Origin: Sphingorhabdus sp. 109
GTDB lineage: Bacteria > Pseudomonadota > Alphaproteobacteria > Sphingomonadales > Sphingomonadaceae
Direction: 5' to 3'
Assembly (NCBI RefSeq): GCF_902506555.1
Contig: NZ_LR732707.1
Coordinates: 1,889,138-1,953,137 of the forward strand
Length of the DNA: 64,000 nucleotides
The position numbers and the translations under genes are program-made. Each line of letters opens with the position of its first letter. Within the stretch, counting starts at the first letter, position 1. The notes below the pieces were generated by a model. That model ran no database searches and was not told where the DNA came from. It saw only the letters and a program-made list of their open reading frames with translations. Positions 27,234 to 36,868 of this stretch are shown here, in pieces.

Positions 27234-28522
27234 CACAAAGCCTCCAGTGCCTGCTGCATGTCGGCGATAATATCGTCGATATGTTCGATCCCGACCGACA
27301 GGCGTACCACGTCCGGCCCTGCCCCTGCAGCAACCAGTTCATCGCCCGACAGCTGGCTGTGTGTTGTCGAGGCGGGGTGGATGATCAGCGATCTCGTGTC
27401 ACCGATATTGGCGAGATGGCTGAACAGCTTGACTGCCGACACCAGTTTCGTGCCCGCTTCATAGCCGCCTTTCAGGCCAAAGGTGAACACCGCCCCGCCC
27501 TTGCCGCCGAGATATTTCTGTGCCAGCGGATGATAGTCGCTGTCAGCCAGTCCGGCATAGGACACCCAGCTGACCTCGTCGCGCCCCTGCAGCCACTGCG
27601 CCAGGGCCAGCGCGTTGTCGCAATGACGCTCCATCCGTAGCGCCAGAGTTTCCATACCGGTCAATATGTAGAAAGCATTCTGCGGTGACAGCGCCGGCCC
27701 CAGATCACGCAGCGACAGCGCGCGCGCCGCGAGAATGAAGGCCATCGGACCAAAGGCATCGGTAAAGACCTTGCCGTGATAGGACGGGTTGGGCTGGTTG
27801 AGAAAGGCGAATTTCTCGCTCTTCGTCCAGTCGAACTTGCCGCTGTCGATGATCAGGCCGGCGATGCTGTTGCCATGGCCGCCGAGAAATTTCGTGCCGC
27901 TTTCGACGACAATATCCGCGCCATGTTCGATCGGACGACAGAGTATCGGCGAGGCCATGGTATTGTCGACGATCAGCGGGATGCCCGCAGCATGGGCAAT
28001 ATCGGCGATGGCAGCAATATCCTGTACCACGCCGCCGGGATTGGCGAGACTTTCGATAAAGACGCAGCGCGTGTCATCGGTGATTGCGCCTTTGACCTCG
28101 TCCATATTGTCCGCATCGACAAAGCTAACGTTCCAGCCGAATTTCTTCACAGAATGGGCGAGCTGGTTGAGCGAACCGCCATAAAGTTTCTTCGCCGCGA
28201 CAATATGCGCGCCGGGATCCATCAGCACATGGAAGACGAGCAGTTGCGCGGCATGGCCCGAAGCCACCGCCAGTGCCCCGACGCCCCCTTCCATCGCAGC
28301 AATCTTGCCTTCGAGCGCGCCGTTGGTCGGGTTCATGATCCGGGTATAGATATTGCCGAACGCATCCAGGTTGAACAGGTCGGCCGCGTGATCGACATCG
28401 TCAAAGACATAGGAAGCCGTCTGGTAAATCGGCGTGATCCGAGCGTTGGTCGTCGGATCCGGTTCGGTGCCGGCGTGGACCGCCATGGTTTCAAGCTGCG
28501 GATTTTCCAGATGATCGGTCAT
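27233..28522 (-). CDS. metY: O-acetylhomoserine sulfhydrylase
   Basis: PLP enzyme of the Cys/Met metabolism family that makes homocysteine from O-acetylhomoserine and sulphide. Its 429 residues match the long metY form (shorter metB/metZ enzymes are near 400). Visible motifs are METMAVHAGTEPDPTTNAR-type N-terminus, VASGHAAQ, the PLP lysine in SGTKFLGGHGNS, and the C-terminal IHPASTTHSQLS and VRLSVGIEHIDDI. The gene is followed by the overlapping PhnA-like gene. Confidence 0.93.
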
Positions 28523-28718
28523 GATGCGTCCTTGTGCAAAGAAATAAGCAGCGTGCCTAATATCAATGCGCCGTTACCGCAACCGGACTTCTGCCAGGTT
28601 CGCGCGGGCGAGACCGGATATCCCGCATATCCGATCCCTCTCTGCAAATATCTCGCGGTATTTTGAAACTTTATCCGCCCTGCGCGTTGATTGGATGAAG
28701 CAGAGAAGGAAACAGACC

Positions 28719-29213
28719 ATGAGCAACAATGATATGACCAATACAGCCGATCGCGACGAAATCCGCGAGGAATTCTGGGAATCGATCGCCGACAGCCCGT
28801 TCGTTATGATGGCGCTCGACGATGAACGCAAGCACAGCATCCCGATGCGCGCGCAGCTGGACAAGGATGCCAATAGCGCGATCTGGTTCTTCACCACGCG
28901 CGACAACCGGCTGGCCAAGGGCGGCCCAGCGATGATGCAATTTGTTTCCAAGGGCCATGATCTTTTTGCCTGTGTCTCCGGCAATCTGACCGAGGAAACC
29001 GACTCCGCGATCATCGACAAGCACTGGAGCAAGCCGGTCGAGGCCTGGTACGAGCAGGGCCGGCAGGATCCGAACCTGCTGATGCTGCGGCTGGACCTGC
29101 GCGACGCGGAAATCTGGGAAGCCGATCCCGGTATTGTCGGTATGTTCAAGATGATGACCGGCATGACCATGGACGGCGGGGAAATGGGCGATCATGCCCG
29201 GGTTGCGATCTAG
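28719..29213 (+). CDS. Pyridoxamine 5'-phosphate oxidase-fold protein (GsP26-like)
   Basis: A 164-residue split-barrel flavin-binding protein of the general stress protein 26 group. WESIADSPFVMMALDDERKH, SAIWFFTTRDNRLAKGG and GHDLFACVSGNLTEET are the typical strands. The ATG at 28719 (MSNNDMTNTADRDE) follows AAGGA; longer in-frame starts exist but lie in non-conserved sequence. It probably binds FMN or F420-like cofactors; substrate unknown. An MgtC gene follows on the same strand. Confidence 0.85.
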   Translation: MSNNDMTNTADRDEIREEFWESIADSPFVMMALDDERKHSIPMRAQLDKDANSAIWFFTTRDNRLAKGGPAMMQFVSKGHDLFACVSGNLTEETDSAIIDKHWSKPVEAWYEQGRQDPNLLMLRLDLRDAEIWEADPGIVGMFKMMTGMTMDGGEMGDHARVAI

Positions 29214-29373
29214 ACGCGACCATCGCCATTCAGGCGCAATCCACAGGGGTTGCAGGAAGAAGGAACGTAGCAGGTACAGGCCGGGAGCCCGCTCCATTCC
29301 AGACTTCTGCGGCCCCGATTTTTTTTCGGCCACCCTGCCTGCAACAAATCCGGCTTCCGCGCGTTTCTTCAGC

Positions 29374-29859
29374 ATGACCAATCTGTTTGCCGGACCCGAC
29401 ACCATTTCCTGGACGGAAGCCCTGTGGCGGCTTGGCGCCGCGACCCTGTTGCCCTTTCTGATCGGACTGGAGCGGTTCATCCGCCGCAAGCCGATCGACT
29501 TCCGCCCCTTCGTGATCATCTCTATCGCCGCCTGCGCGCTGGCGATTGGTGCGATGGAGCTGCTCGAATCCACCAGCGATCCGCAAAGCGACATCGACCC
29601 CAGCCGCGTCTTCGAAGGCGTGATCACCGGCATCGGTTTTCTCGGTGCCGGCGCGATGTTCCGCGAGGGCAGCTTTGTCCAGGGCGCGGGCTCTGCCGCC
29701 GCAATCTGGGCGGCTGGTGCGATCGGCCTGATCTGCGGTTTCGGTGAATTCTGGCTGGCGGCGATCATCACCGCCGTCATCCTGACCGTGCTGATCACCA
29801 GCGCGCCCTTCACCTCGCACTGGGACCCGGGCGAAGAAGACGGGACCGGCGGGTCCTGA
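29374..29859 (+). CDS. MgtC/SapB family membrane protein
   Basis: A 161-residue inner-membrane protein with about five hydrophobic segments. The MgtC signature is clear: LLPFLIGLERFIRRKP, GVITGIGFLGAGAMFREG and AAAIWAAGAIGLICGFGEFW. The soluble C-terminal domain of some MgtC proteins is absent. MgtC in Salmonella affects ATP homeostasis and low-magnesium survival; this shorter form could be a transporter or regulator. The start MTNLFAGPDT at 29374 is chosen because upstream sequence is not membrane-like. Confidence 0.85.
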   Translation: MTNLFAGPDTISWTEALWRLGAATLLPFLIGLERFIRRKPIDFRPFVIISIAACALAIGAMELLESTSDPQSDIDPSRVFEGVITGIGFLGAGAMFREGSFVQGAGSAAAIWAAGAIGLICGFGEFWLAAIITAVILTVLITSAPFTSHWDPGEEDGTGGS

Positions 29860-29908
29860 CTCGCCCAGTGCATCCATTTACCCCTCAAGCAAGCGAAGGA
29901 GACATATA

Positions 29909-30100
29909 ATGCCAGCCCAATCCAAAGCCCAGCAACGCGCCGCCGGAGCGGCCCTGTCCGCCAAGCGCGGCGAAACCAAGGTCGGCGACCTCAAGGGCGC
30001 GTCCAAGGACATGTATGACAGCATGACTGAAGAGGAGCTGGAAGATTATGCCGGCACCGACCACGACGGCCTGCCTGAAAAGGTCGACGGCGACGGCTAG
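29909..30100 (+). CDS. DUF3008 family small stress protein
   Basis: A 63-residue hydrophilic protein starting MPAQSKAQQRAAGAALSAKR and continuing KGASKDMYDSMTEEELEDYA, a pattern I recognise as DUF3008. AAGGAGA lies 11 bases before the ATG. Similar short, highly charged proteins often accumulate in stationary phase; function is not established. A strong terminator follows 45 bases downstream. Confidence 0.85.
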   Translation: MPAQSKAQQRAAGAALSAKRGETKVGDLKGASKDMYDSMTEEELEDYAGTDHDGLPEKVDGDG

Positions 30101-30144
30101 CCGGTCCATCCGCCCTATACCCGCGGTCAGCGCCGCGCATGAAA

Positions 30145-30172
30145 AAGCCGGGCAAATCGCTTCGCCCGGCTT
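30145..30172 (+). terminator. Rho-independent terminator after the DUF3008 gene
   Basis: AAGCCGGGC (30145-30153) and GCCCGGCTT (30164-30172) form a perfect nine-base stem around a ten-base loop, followed by CTTG. The preceding run of A means it may also stop the minus-strand PRC-barrel transcript. Confidence 0.8.
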
Positions 30173-30194
30173 CTTGTGTCTGGCCAGCCGCAGC

Positions 30195-30563
30195 TTACCA
30201 GTAAGGCGTCACCGTCCAGTAATTATAGACGCTGGACTGATATTCGCGGTCATAGGCGCGGTCCGGTTCGTTGCCGGCAAAGCGCGGCGCGTCCATCAAC
30301 TGCTCCTTGGTCACGTCGATGCGGTAGCCATCGAGCTCGGTATCATAATCGAGTTTCGACCAGGGGATGCTGTGCTTCTCGTCTCCAATGCCGAGGAAGC
30401 CGCCGGCGGAAATCACCACATCGGTGACATTGCCGCCGCGCTTGTCGATCAGCAGCTTGTCAACCGATCCGATCTTGCCCTTGTCCGAGCCGTAGACAGC
30501 GGTGCCATCGACGCGGTCGCTGCCAATCACACTGTGGTTTTTCTCATCCTGTAACATCATCAT
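30195..30563 (-). CDS. PRC-barrel domain protein
   Basis: A 122-residue protein with one PRC-barrel: SDRVDGTAVYGSDKGKIGSV, LLIDKRGGNVTDVVISAGGF, IPWSKLDYD. Such small beta-barrel proteins are common stress or envelope-associated adaptors. The Tyr-rich tail (YDREYQSSVYNYW) is unusual. AGAGGAGAGAA precedes three consecutive ATG codons; the first (30563) is used here. Lies convergently with the DUF3008 gene. Confidence 0.85.
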   Translation of the reverse strand: MMMLQDEKNHSVIGSDRVDGTAVYGSDKGKIGSVDKLLIDKRGGNVTDVVISAGGFLGIGDEKHSIPWSKLDYDTELDGYRIDVTKEQLMDAPRFAGNEPDRAYDREYQSSVYNYWTVTPYW

Positions 30564-30679
30564 TTCTCTCCTCTAGGTTTCGGGGCCCTTTGTCAGGGAT
30601 AGCCCCATGGCGGGCCGAAGAAAGGGGGAAGGCCGGTGCCATGTGGCTACAGGGAATCTACGGACGCGCGCGCAGATCG

Positions 30680-30703
30680 TTCCGGATATTTCCGGAATTT
30701 TTT
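30680..30703 (+). terminator. Orphan rho-independent terminator, plus strand
   Basis: TTCCGGA (30680-30686), loop TATT, TCCGGAA (30691-30697) and then six T. It lies in the 300-base gap between the divergent PRC-barrel and GNAT-like genes, and no plus-strand gene precedes it. It may end a short RNA transcribed from about 30590. Further along the same gap GGGCGGGGA (30706-30714) can pair with TCCCCGCCC (30755-30763). Confidence 0.6.
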
Positions 30704-30863
30704 GAGGGCGGGGAAGGGCTCCACCCAGCGCACCCCAGCGGTCACCGATCACCCTCCCCGCCCAGAGGAAATTCAGCTAGATCCGCCCCGGAACAATTGA
30801 AGGTTGCGCCGGGCGCCGGCGGATGCAATCCTCGGACACAGCCATGATCAGGGAGCAAGCAGG

Positions 30864-31517
30864 ATGAATTTCAGGATGACAGGCGCAGGCCTGACGGCGG
30901 CAATGCTGGTAATGACGAGCGGCACGGCCACCGCGGCAGCCCATGCAACGGCCAGCACCGCCGCAATTGCAGAGCCGGATGCCGCGCCGGACGCCGAAGC
31001 TCCCTCCGCTTTCATACCGGCCGATTTCGATGCTCCGACGCTGGTGGAAACCGAAAATTTCAAGCTTGTCCCGCTCGGCCCCGACCTCGTCGACATCGAT
31101 TTTGCGGCCTACATGTCCTCGATCGAACATTTGCAGCAGACCTTCACCCGCAGCACCGGCTGGCCGCACAAGGATATTTCCGCTGCCGATGCGATGCGGG
31201 ATATGGAAACCGAACAGGCCCGCTTCCAGAAGCGCGAGTCCTTCGCCTATGCCGTACTGACGCCGGACGGCAGCCGCGAGCGGGGCTCGCTCTATGTCCG
31301 CCCGAGCCGCGTCGACGGCCATGACGCCGAGGTCCGCCTGTGGGTGACCAAGGCCGAATATGACGCGGGCTTCGATGCCGAACTCTATGCCTGGGCGCGC
31401 GGCTGGGTAGAAAGCGACTGGCCGTTCGAGAAGGTCGCCTATCCGGGCCGCGCGATCGACTGGGAGAGCTGGGACGCCCTCGTGGCGGCATCAAAGGCCG
31501 GCAAGGCCGGCCAGTGA
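30864..31517 (+). CDS. GNAT-fold protein with N-terminal signal peptide
   Basis: A 217-residue protein. A signal peptide (MNFRMTGAGLTAAMLVMTSG, cut near TATAAAHA) precedes a domain that reads like a GNAT acetyltransferase of unknown substrate: LVETENFKLVPLGPDLVDID, AAYMSSIEHLQQTF, FAYAVLTPDGSRERGSLYVR, then EVRLWVTKAEYDAGFD and VAYPGRAIDWESWD. Export of a GNAT protein is odd because acetyl-CoA is cytosolic, so it may have lost catalysis. The ATG at 30864 follows a weak AGGGAG/AGCAGG site. A true GNAT gene follows 43 bases later. Confidence 0.7.
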   Translation: MNFRMTGAGLTAAMLVMTSGTATAAAHATASTAAIAEPDAAPDAEAPSAFIPADFDAPTLVETENFKLVPLGPDLVDIDFAAYMSSIEHLQQTFTRSTGWPHKDISAADAMRDMETEQARFQKRESFAYAVLTPDGSRERGSLYVRPSRVDGHDAEVRLWVTKAEYDAGFDAELYAWARGWVESDWPFEKVAYPGRAIDWESWDALVAASKAGKAGQ

Positions 31518-31560
31518 TCGTGAAGCTGCCCGATGCGGACAGGACCAAGGGGGTGACCCG

Positions 31561-32103
31561 ATGCCGGACACGCCACTGATCGAGACCGGCCAATATCGGC
31601 TTCGCAAGCTGGAGCCCGGGGACAGCGCGGCCCTGTTCGAGACATTTGCGAGCGAGGAGGCCTGCCGCTTTCTCGCGCGCCCGCGTTTCGAGAGCGAAGC
31701 CGAGCTATGCGCCTGGCTCACCGATCCGGAATGGAATGGCCGCAGCTGGGTCGCAATCGACAAATCCGACGGTGCCCTTGTGGGCCGCTTTGTCGCGGTC
31801 CCGGCCGGAGACGAGCAGGTGAGCGAGCTGGGATATGTCACGGTCGCCGACCGCCAGGGCCGGGGCGTCGCCCGCGCCTGCACCGCCGCGCTGGTCAGCC
31901 ATTTGTTCGAACGGGAAAACCACCGCCGGGTGTTCGCTGAGATCGACAGCCGGAACCTGGCTTCGGTCGCGCTGGCCGAGCGTCTGGGCTTCACCCGCGA
32001 AGCCTGCTTGCGCGAACATGAGCGCACGCATGAAGGCCTGTGCGACATGCTGGTCTATGGCCTGCTGCGACGCGAATGGAGCGGCGCGCATCAATTGCTG
32101 TAA
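31561..32103 (+). CDS. GNAT family N-acetyltransferase (RimJ/RimL-like)
   Basis: A 180-residue cytosolic acetyltransferase of the Acetyltransf_3 type. IETGQYRLRKLEPGDSAALF is the usual first strand. The acetyl-CoA motif is VADRQGRGVARACTAALVSH, followed by HRRVFAEIDSRNLASVALAE and RLGFTREACLRE. Members modify ribosomal proteins or small molecules; the target cannot be read. Same strand as the exported GNAT-like gene. Confidence 0.88.
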   Translation: MPDTPLIETGQYRLRKLEPGDSAALFETFASEEACRFLARPRFESEAELCAWLTDPEWNGRSWVAIDKSDGALVGRFVAVPAGDEQVSELGYVTVADRQGRGVARACTAALVSHLFERENHRRVFAEIDSRNLASVALAERLGFTREACLREHERTHEGLCDMLVYGLLRREWSGAHQLL

Positions 32104-32193
32104 TCGGATGCCAGGCCGTCACCGGCTGATTCTCCAGCATTCATCATCCCGGCCAAGGCCTGCACCAGCACATGATTTGGGGATTGGGAACAG

Positions 32194-33201
32194 TCAGTCT
32201 CCCCCGCCAATCAACCCGACAAAGCGGTTCTCGCCCACCCGCAGGCCGGCGATATCCGCGCCAAGCCCCTCGATCAGTGCCATCCGCTCCGCCGCCTCCA
32301 TCTCGACCAGATCGAACACCGCCGGATGGACATAGCTCTTGCGGCAAATCGCCGGTGTGTTGCGCAGGGTCGCGGCGGCGGCTTCGCAGGCCTGCTTGAT
32401 CGTCGGACTCTCATGGGAAGCGATCGCGTCCAGCGCGGCGACGCTGCCGTGCCAGGTGCGGAACATCTTGGCGCTCAGGCTCTCCATGCCCGACGCCTCT
32501 TTCAGCCAGTCATTGACGTCACCGCTGTCGAGCGGATGGACCGCGCCGTCGCTGCCGACATATTGGAAAAGCCGCTTGCCGGGCAGATCGTCGATCTGCT
32601 CCAATATCCTCTGCAGTCGCGTGTCGCGCAGGCTGCAGCTCACCCGCTTCCCGCCCTTGGCGCGATAGCGCAGGCGCAAGCGGTCCTCGTCATAGCGGAT
32701 ACTGCCGCCGTCCAGCGTGGTCGCCCCCTTGCTCATCCGCGAGCTGCCGCCGACCCGGATCGCGGTCCGGTCGATCAGCCGCACCAGCGCGGCAATCGCC
32801 ACCTCCTTGCTCTGCACATCGGCCGCGCCGTCCGGCCGCAGCAACGCGTTCACCTTGCGCCGGATCCGCGGCAGCCGCGTCGCGAATTCCGCCAGCTGGT
32901 CGAATTTCTGCCGGTCGCGATAGAGCCGCCAGTCGTCATGATAGCGATATTGCTTGCGCGTCGCGGCATCATAGCCGGTCGCCTGGATATGGCCATTGGC
33001 CTTCGGGCAAATCCACACATCCTTGTAGGCCGGCGGAATGCCCAGCTTCCGGATCCGCGCCAGTTCGATCCGGCATTTCAGATGGCTCTTGTCGGGCAAC
33101 AGATATTGAAACCCCCGCCCCCGCCGCACCCGCGATATGCCCGGCTCCTCGTCGCTGCTGTAGACCAGGCTCGGGATGCGGAGGGAGGAATCGTGGATCA
33201 T
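32194..33201 (-). CDS. DNA topoisomerase IB (poxvirus type)
   Basis: A 335-residue enzyme that relaxes supercoils through a 3'-phosphotyrosine intermediate. LARIRKLGIPPAYKDVWICP and NGHIQATGYDAATRKQYRYH form the N-terminal clamp. The catalytic core has TAIRVGG (Arg), YRAKGGKRVSC (Lys), KMFRTWHGSVAALDA (Arg) and the nucleophilic Tyr in CRKSYVHPAVFD. Bacterial type IB enzymes are scattered among proteobacteria, often in accessory DNA. Start at 33201 (MIHDSSLRIPSL). Confidence 0.93.
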   Translation of the reverse strand: MIHDSSLRIPSLVYSSDEEPGISRVRRGRGFQYLLPDKSHLKCRIELARIRKLGIPPAYKDVWICPKANGHIQATGYDAATRKQYRYHDDWRLYRDRQKFDQLAEFATRLPRIRRKVNALLRPDGAADVQSKEVAIAALVRLIDRTAIRVGGSSRMSKGATTLDGGSIRYDEDRLRLRYRAKGGKRVSCSLRDTRLQRILEQIDDLPGKRLFQYVGSDGAVHPLDSGDVNDWLKEASGMESLSAKMFRTWHGSVAALDAIASHESPTIKQACEAAAATLRNTPAICRKSYVHPAVFDLVEMEAAERMALIEGLGADIAGLRVGENRFVGLIGGGD

Positions 33202-33272
33202 GAGCGAAAAACGCCGGCCGCGATATTCGGTTCCCGCGCCAGGAACGAATGTTCAGCGCCCCGCCGTCCCGC

Positions 33273-34226
33273 TCAGAAAACCCAGTTCAGCACGATCAGA
33301 TAGACTGCCGACAGGACAATCCACGTCCCGTCCAGCGTCTTCAGCCTTTTCGCCCCCAGCCACAGGGCGATCGGTCGGGCAAGAAAGGCGCCGACCACCG
33401 CGCCCGGCCCGGCCAGCAGCACGATCTCCCACGCCACCGTGTCCATCTCGATATGCCAGACGATACCGACCAGCACGCTGATCGAGGAAATGACGCAGGC
33501 GGTACCGGTGCACAACAGCACCGGATAATGGCGGATGAACAGATAAAGCGCGACCAGCTCCCCCACGCCGACCGAGAAAAGCGCGGTCAGCGCACCGCCG
33601 GGGATCGCGATCAGCATCAGGATCAGCAGGTCGATCGTCTCCAGCCGCGCCCGCTCCGCCCTTTTGTGGTTGATCGTCCAGGTGGTGATGATCAGCGCGA
33701 GGCCGAGAAAGATCGAGAAAATCTTGTAGCCGAGCAGGATCATCTGCCCGTCGACCACGGTCAGCCGCTGCATCGCCAGCAGTGCCGGCAGCGCAAAGGC
33801 GAGCACCGCCCCGATCACCAGGGCAAAATCGCGCGGCCGGACCCGGACATAGCCCGCGCCCGCCGCGCCCGCATCCGGCTGGTGCAGCAAACGATCGGCC
33901 CAGCGCAGCCCGCCCATGGTCATGCCGAAACACTGGATCGCCATCGACGCGGCGGTGACCCGCAGCGGATCGAGCGCCATGACCCCGTGCTCGCGCAGCC
34001 CGTTGAACACCGGCACAAACACCACCCCGCCCCCGGTCCCCGACGTATTGGCAATCACCGCAGCCAGAGCCCCGATGCCGGGCAGAAACCAGAGCTGACC
34101 CAGCAGAGCGGGGTCGTAAGTCGCGAAGAGCAGGATGGCGATATAGGGCGCGAGCAACACGGCAGCCCCCCAGATTACGAGGCGGCCTGGCGCCGGTACT
34201 GTGGATTTAGGGTGGGTAGTGGTCAT
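33273..34226 (-). CDS. TauE/SafE family sulfite exporter-like permease
   Basis: A 317-residue membrane protein with about eight hydrophobic segments. Two TauE half-repeats are visible: GIGALAAVIANTSGTGGGVV followed by FVPVF, and LLILMLIAIPGGALTALFSV followed by GVGELVALYLF. Members export sulphite, sulphoacetate or related anions. Here the first repeat begins inside a longer N-terminal extension. The AT-rich restriction-like island starts about 290 bases upstream; that gap (34227-34516) holds no gene I can support. Confidence 0.85.
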   Translation of the reverse strand: MTTTHPKSTVPAPGRLVIWGAAVLLAPYIAILLFATYDPALLGQLWFLPGIGALAAVIANTSGTGGGVVFVPVFNGLREHGVMALDPLRVTAASMAIQCFGMTMGGLRWADRLLHQPDAGAAGAGYVRVRPRDFALVIGAVLAFALPALLAMQRLTVVDGQMILLGYKIFSIFLGLALIITTWTINHKRAERARLETIDLLILMLIAIPGGALTALFSVGVGELVALYLFIRHYPVLLCTGTACVISSISVLVGIVWHIEMDTVAWEIVLLAGPGAVVGAFLARPIALWLGAKRLKTLDGTWIVLSAVYLIVLNWVF

Positions 34227-34516
34227 GCGGTGGCGTTGGCGAAAGGCGGGGTGCGATGCAAGGGGTTATCGGGTGGGGGTGAGTGGCTTGTTTCGGGAGG
34301 GGGCAGTTGCGGTGAAGGTGGGCTAGTTGGATTCAGCCTTTATCCAGGTTTGGATCGCACTGCTACCTCAATACGTGAAGTTCGGAGTTAGAAGATGTTG
34401 AACTATTTTCTAGATGAGGAGCGAAAAGAAATTCCAGACGACCTAATCCTTCTGTCCAGGGACTAGCTAGGAAGCGGTGACTAACAATGAACTGCGCAGT
34501 ATTCTTTGAAGAGGGC

Positions 34517-36868
34517 TTACAAAGGAGCGCGCTCCTTTTCCACTTGCTCAGCGGACAACCTTTTTTGCAGATTTGAATCTGATCCAAGTACTAGCCAATC
34601 ATGAACAGAAGCAACATAGTCCGCATCATCCTTACCCACACTATACTCGTGATCAGTAATGTTTCGAATCCGGTTTAGTTCGGTTAGCCAACCAGTTTTT
34701 TGTTCTTTTTTCAAACCTTCTTGGCCTGGGATTGTATACTGCTTTTGAAACAAAGTACTCCATTGAGCCTGATGCATCATGATTTCGCGTAGGTGAATCA
34801 AGTTTAAGCAATCCCATGGAGTTTTCTCATCTTCTTCGTTTTCTATAGTTCTATTTTTTTTGGCAGCATCGGTCACCAGTCCAGTATACAACTTTTCTGA
34901 CAGCCCCTTTTTTAACCACATACTTCCATGCTCTTTCTGAAGCACCTCTTTAACATCGTCACGTAGTTTTGTTTCAATATCTAATATTCTTGAATACGTT
35001 TCAATATTGTATTGCTTGGACTGATCACGCCAATATTCTTCCAGTCCCTCTGGCTCGAAATCATTCCTAAACTCTTGCACAGCCCGTTGAAAGATCCTCC
35101 TTAGTCGGGTGGGAGCACCACTCCCGTACTTACTTCGCAGTTCATTGCGCTCATCATCTGTCAAATTGAGGAAATATGGCTTTAATCCGTCCACATATGT
35201 ACTTAATTTGTCAATGATTTGATCTGGCGGATCTGCGAGCGGTGAAATCTCGTCCTTCTGGATCATGTGCTTCACAATATCGCCAAGAAGCTGAATCTGT
35301 GCAGTGATGCCGTCATTAATCGTCAATATGCCGCCGTCTTTTTGCAAGCGATCCCATTCACTAGGCATGCTGTCTTGAACATATGCAAAATACCCGATGA
35401 GAATCTTTTTTATTAAATTGAGTGTCTTAGCACTATCTCCAAGATTAAAAACACCTTGCTCTTTAATCTCATCCTTAGTGAATCGACCGACAAATGGAGT
35501 CTGGTTCAACCCTCTTAAAATGGCATCTAATGTGATTATTTTCGTTTCTGTTCTTTGGTCTTCGCCAACCAAAACCCTATTAAAGAGGGGGGAGGCTATG
35601 TCCTCGCCAAGTTCTTGGCATAACTGCTTCTTGATGCCTTCCCCTCGATCCTTTAAGTTAGTAGAATCCCATTTGAGGTCTGCATCAAGCGTATGCTTAA
35701 GGTTTTTCGAAACTGCTTTCTGATTTTCATTAATCTCCATAAACAGTCGAAGCTGTTCGTTGCGGTCTAAATCCACAAATGCCACGACCGGAATGGTATT
35801 GTTTTCCGAATATTGACTTTCGCTATAACCATAAAGGCGATGCTGGCCGTCAATCAGATATAGAGAGCGCAACTTATTCGGAAGGTGTAACACTCCCATT
35901 TTACTTTGAGATTCATTCAATGAAGGCGCAGACTGCTCAAAACGTATCTGCTTTCCTTCGTTTTCAATGCTAACAACTAAAGAATTTGGGAAATACCCAC
36001 CATTGTTGATAAATTTTCGGATCTGAGAGAGCCGGTTTCTTTTTATTAGTCTTTGATAACTAGGCAGAACCCTAATCGATTTCGACCTATGCAAAACATA
36101 GCCTAGCTTCAACAATCTCTCGGGTTCAATCAAAAAGGTATAATATGGAAGTCCACCCATAGAACCTTGGACGGCATAGACCCGACCGTCCAATTCTGGA
36201 ATATTTTGCCGTTGGAAAATATCTGCCTCAAACTGGTATCGTGCGGCGGTGCCTAGGTGTCCAACCAGCTCTTGATAATACTCCAAATCTACTTCAGAAA
36301 AATGCTGTATGTTGAACGAAGCTAGCCGATCAATGTCAGCGTCTCTTAATGTGTAATTCTTCGTAGCCAAAAGATAAGCAATCTTCAAATCTGGCTTATT
36401 AAATCGTTTTCTAATCTCACGATGAAGTCCGGGCTTTTTACCACCTAAAGATTCTATTGCGGTTTTAAATGTGGCTACTTTCGAAGTGGGTCCACTCGCG
36501 CATTTACATTCGATTACCAACGCACACTCGTCATCGACGGCTAGTACATCAATCTGCTGACTGGCGCCGTCTTTCTTGTCGTACTTAATCTTCAAATAGC
36601 GATCTGCAGATAGATAACGGAAACCAAGCTTTGACAACAGCGCCCAAACTTCATCTTCAAAAACTTCATCACTTGGCTTATTTTTAGCAAGCTTTACGTC
36701 TCGCTTGAGTTTATCGTTGAGCACATACCAACCGTCCTCAGGCTCGGCAAATTCTATCTTGCGAACTTTGCGTTCCACAAAAGGTTTCGATCGATGCCGT
36801 AAGATTGTTTTCTGATCTTCTCGATCAGCGATCAGTTCTGAGAAATTTTCATCATCCAGAACAGCCAT
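34517..36868 (-). CDS. PD-(D/E)XK nuclease-like / DGQHR / HEPN-like fusion protein
   Basis: A 783-residue soluble protein on an AT-rich island. Residues about 65-200 resemble a Mrr/PD-(D/E)XK nuclease: helix FEDEVWALLSKLGF, then D107 (QQIDVLAV) and E120-C-K122 (ALVIECK). The centre is a DGQHR domain, with DGQHR at 340-344 and LRLFMEINENQKAV at 373-386, as in DndB-type proteins of phosphorothioation systems. Near the C-terminus LNRIRNITDH (731-740) gives the R735-x4-H740 pattern of HEPN RNases. The ATG at 36868 abuts the stop of an adenine methyltransferase. I infer a restriction or abortive-infection effector; the HEPN call is the least certain. Confidence 0.72.
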   Translation of the reverse strand: MAVLDDENFSELIADREDQKTILRHRSKPFVERKVRKIEFAEPEDGWYVLNDKLKRDVKLAKNKPSDEVFEDEVWALLSKLGFRYLSADRYLKIKYDKKDGASQQIDVLAVDDECALVIECKCASGPTSKVATFKTAIESLGGKKPGLHREIRKRFNKPDLKIAYLLATKNYTLRDADIDRLASFNIQHFSEVDLEYYQELVGHLGTAARYQFEADIFQRQNIPELDGRVYAVQGSMGGLPYYTFLIEPERLLKLGYVLHRSKSIRVLPSYQRLIKRNRLSQIRKFINNGGYFPNSLVVSIENEGKQIRFEQSAPSLNESQSKMGVLHLPNKLRSLYLIDGQHRLYGYSESQYSENNTIPVVAFVDLDRNEQLRLFMEINENQKAVSKNLKHTLDADLKWDSTNLKDRGEGIKKQLCQELGEDIASPLFNRVLVGEDQRTETKIITLDAILRGLNQTPFVGRFTKDEIKEQGVFNLGDSAKTLNLIKKILIGYFAYVQDSMPSEWDRLQKDGGILTINDGITAQIQLLGDIVKHMIQKDEISPLADPPDQIIDKLSTYVDGLKPYFLNLTDDERNELRSKYGSGAPTRLRRIFQRAVQEFRNDFEPEGLEEYWRDQSKQYNIETYSRILDIETKLRDDVKEVLQKEHGSMWLKKGLSEKLYTGLVTDAAKKNRTIENEEDEKTPWDCLNLIHLREIMMHQAQWSTLFQKQYTIPGQEGLKKEQKTGWLTELNRIRNITDHEYSVGKDDADYVASVHDWLVLGSDSNLQKRLSAEQVEKERAPL

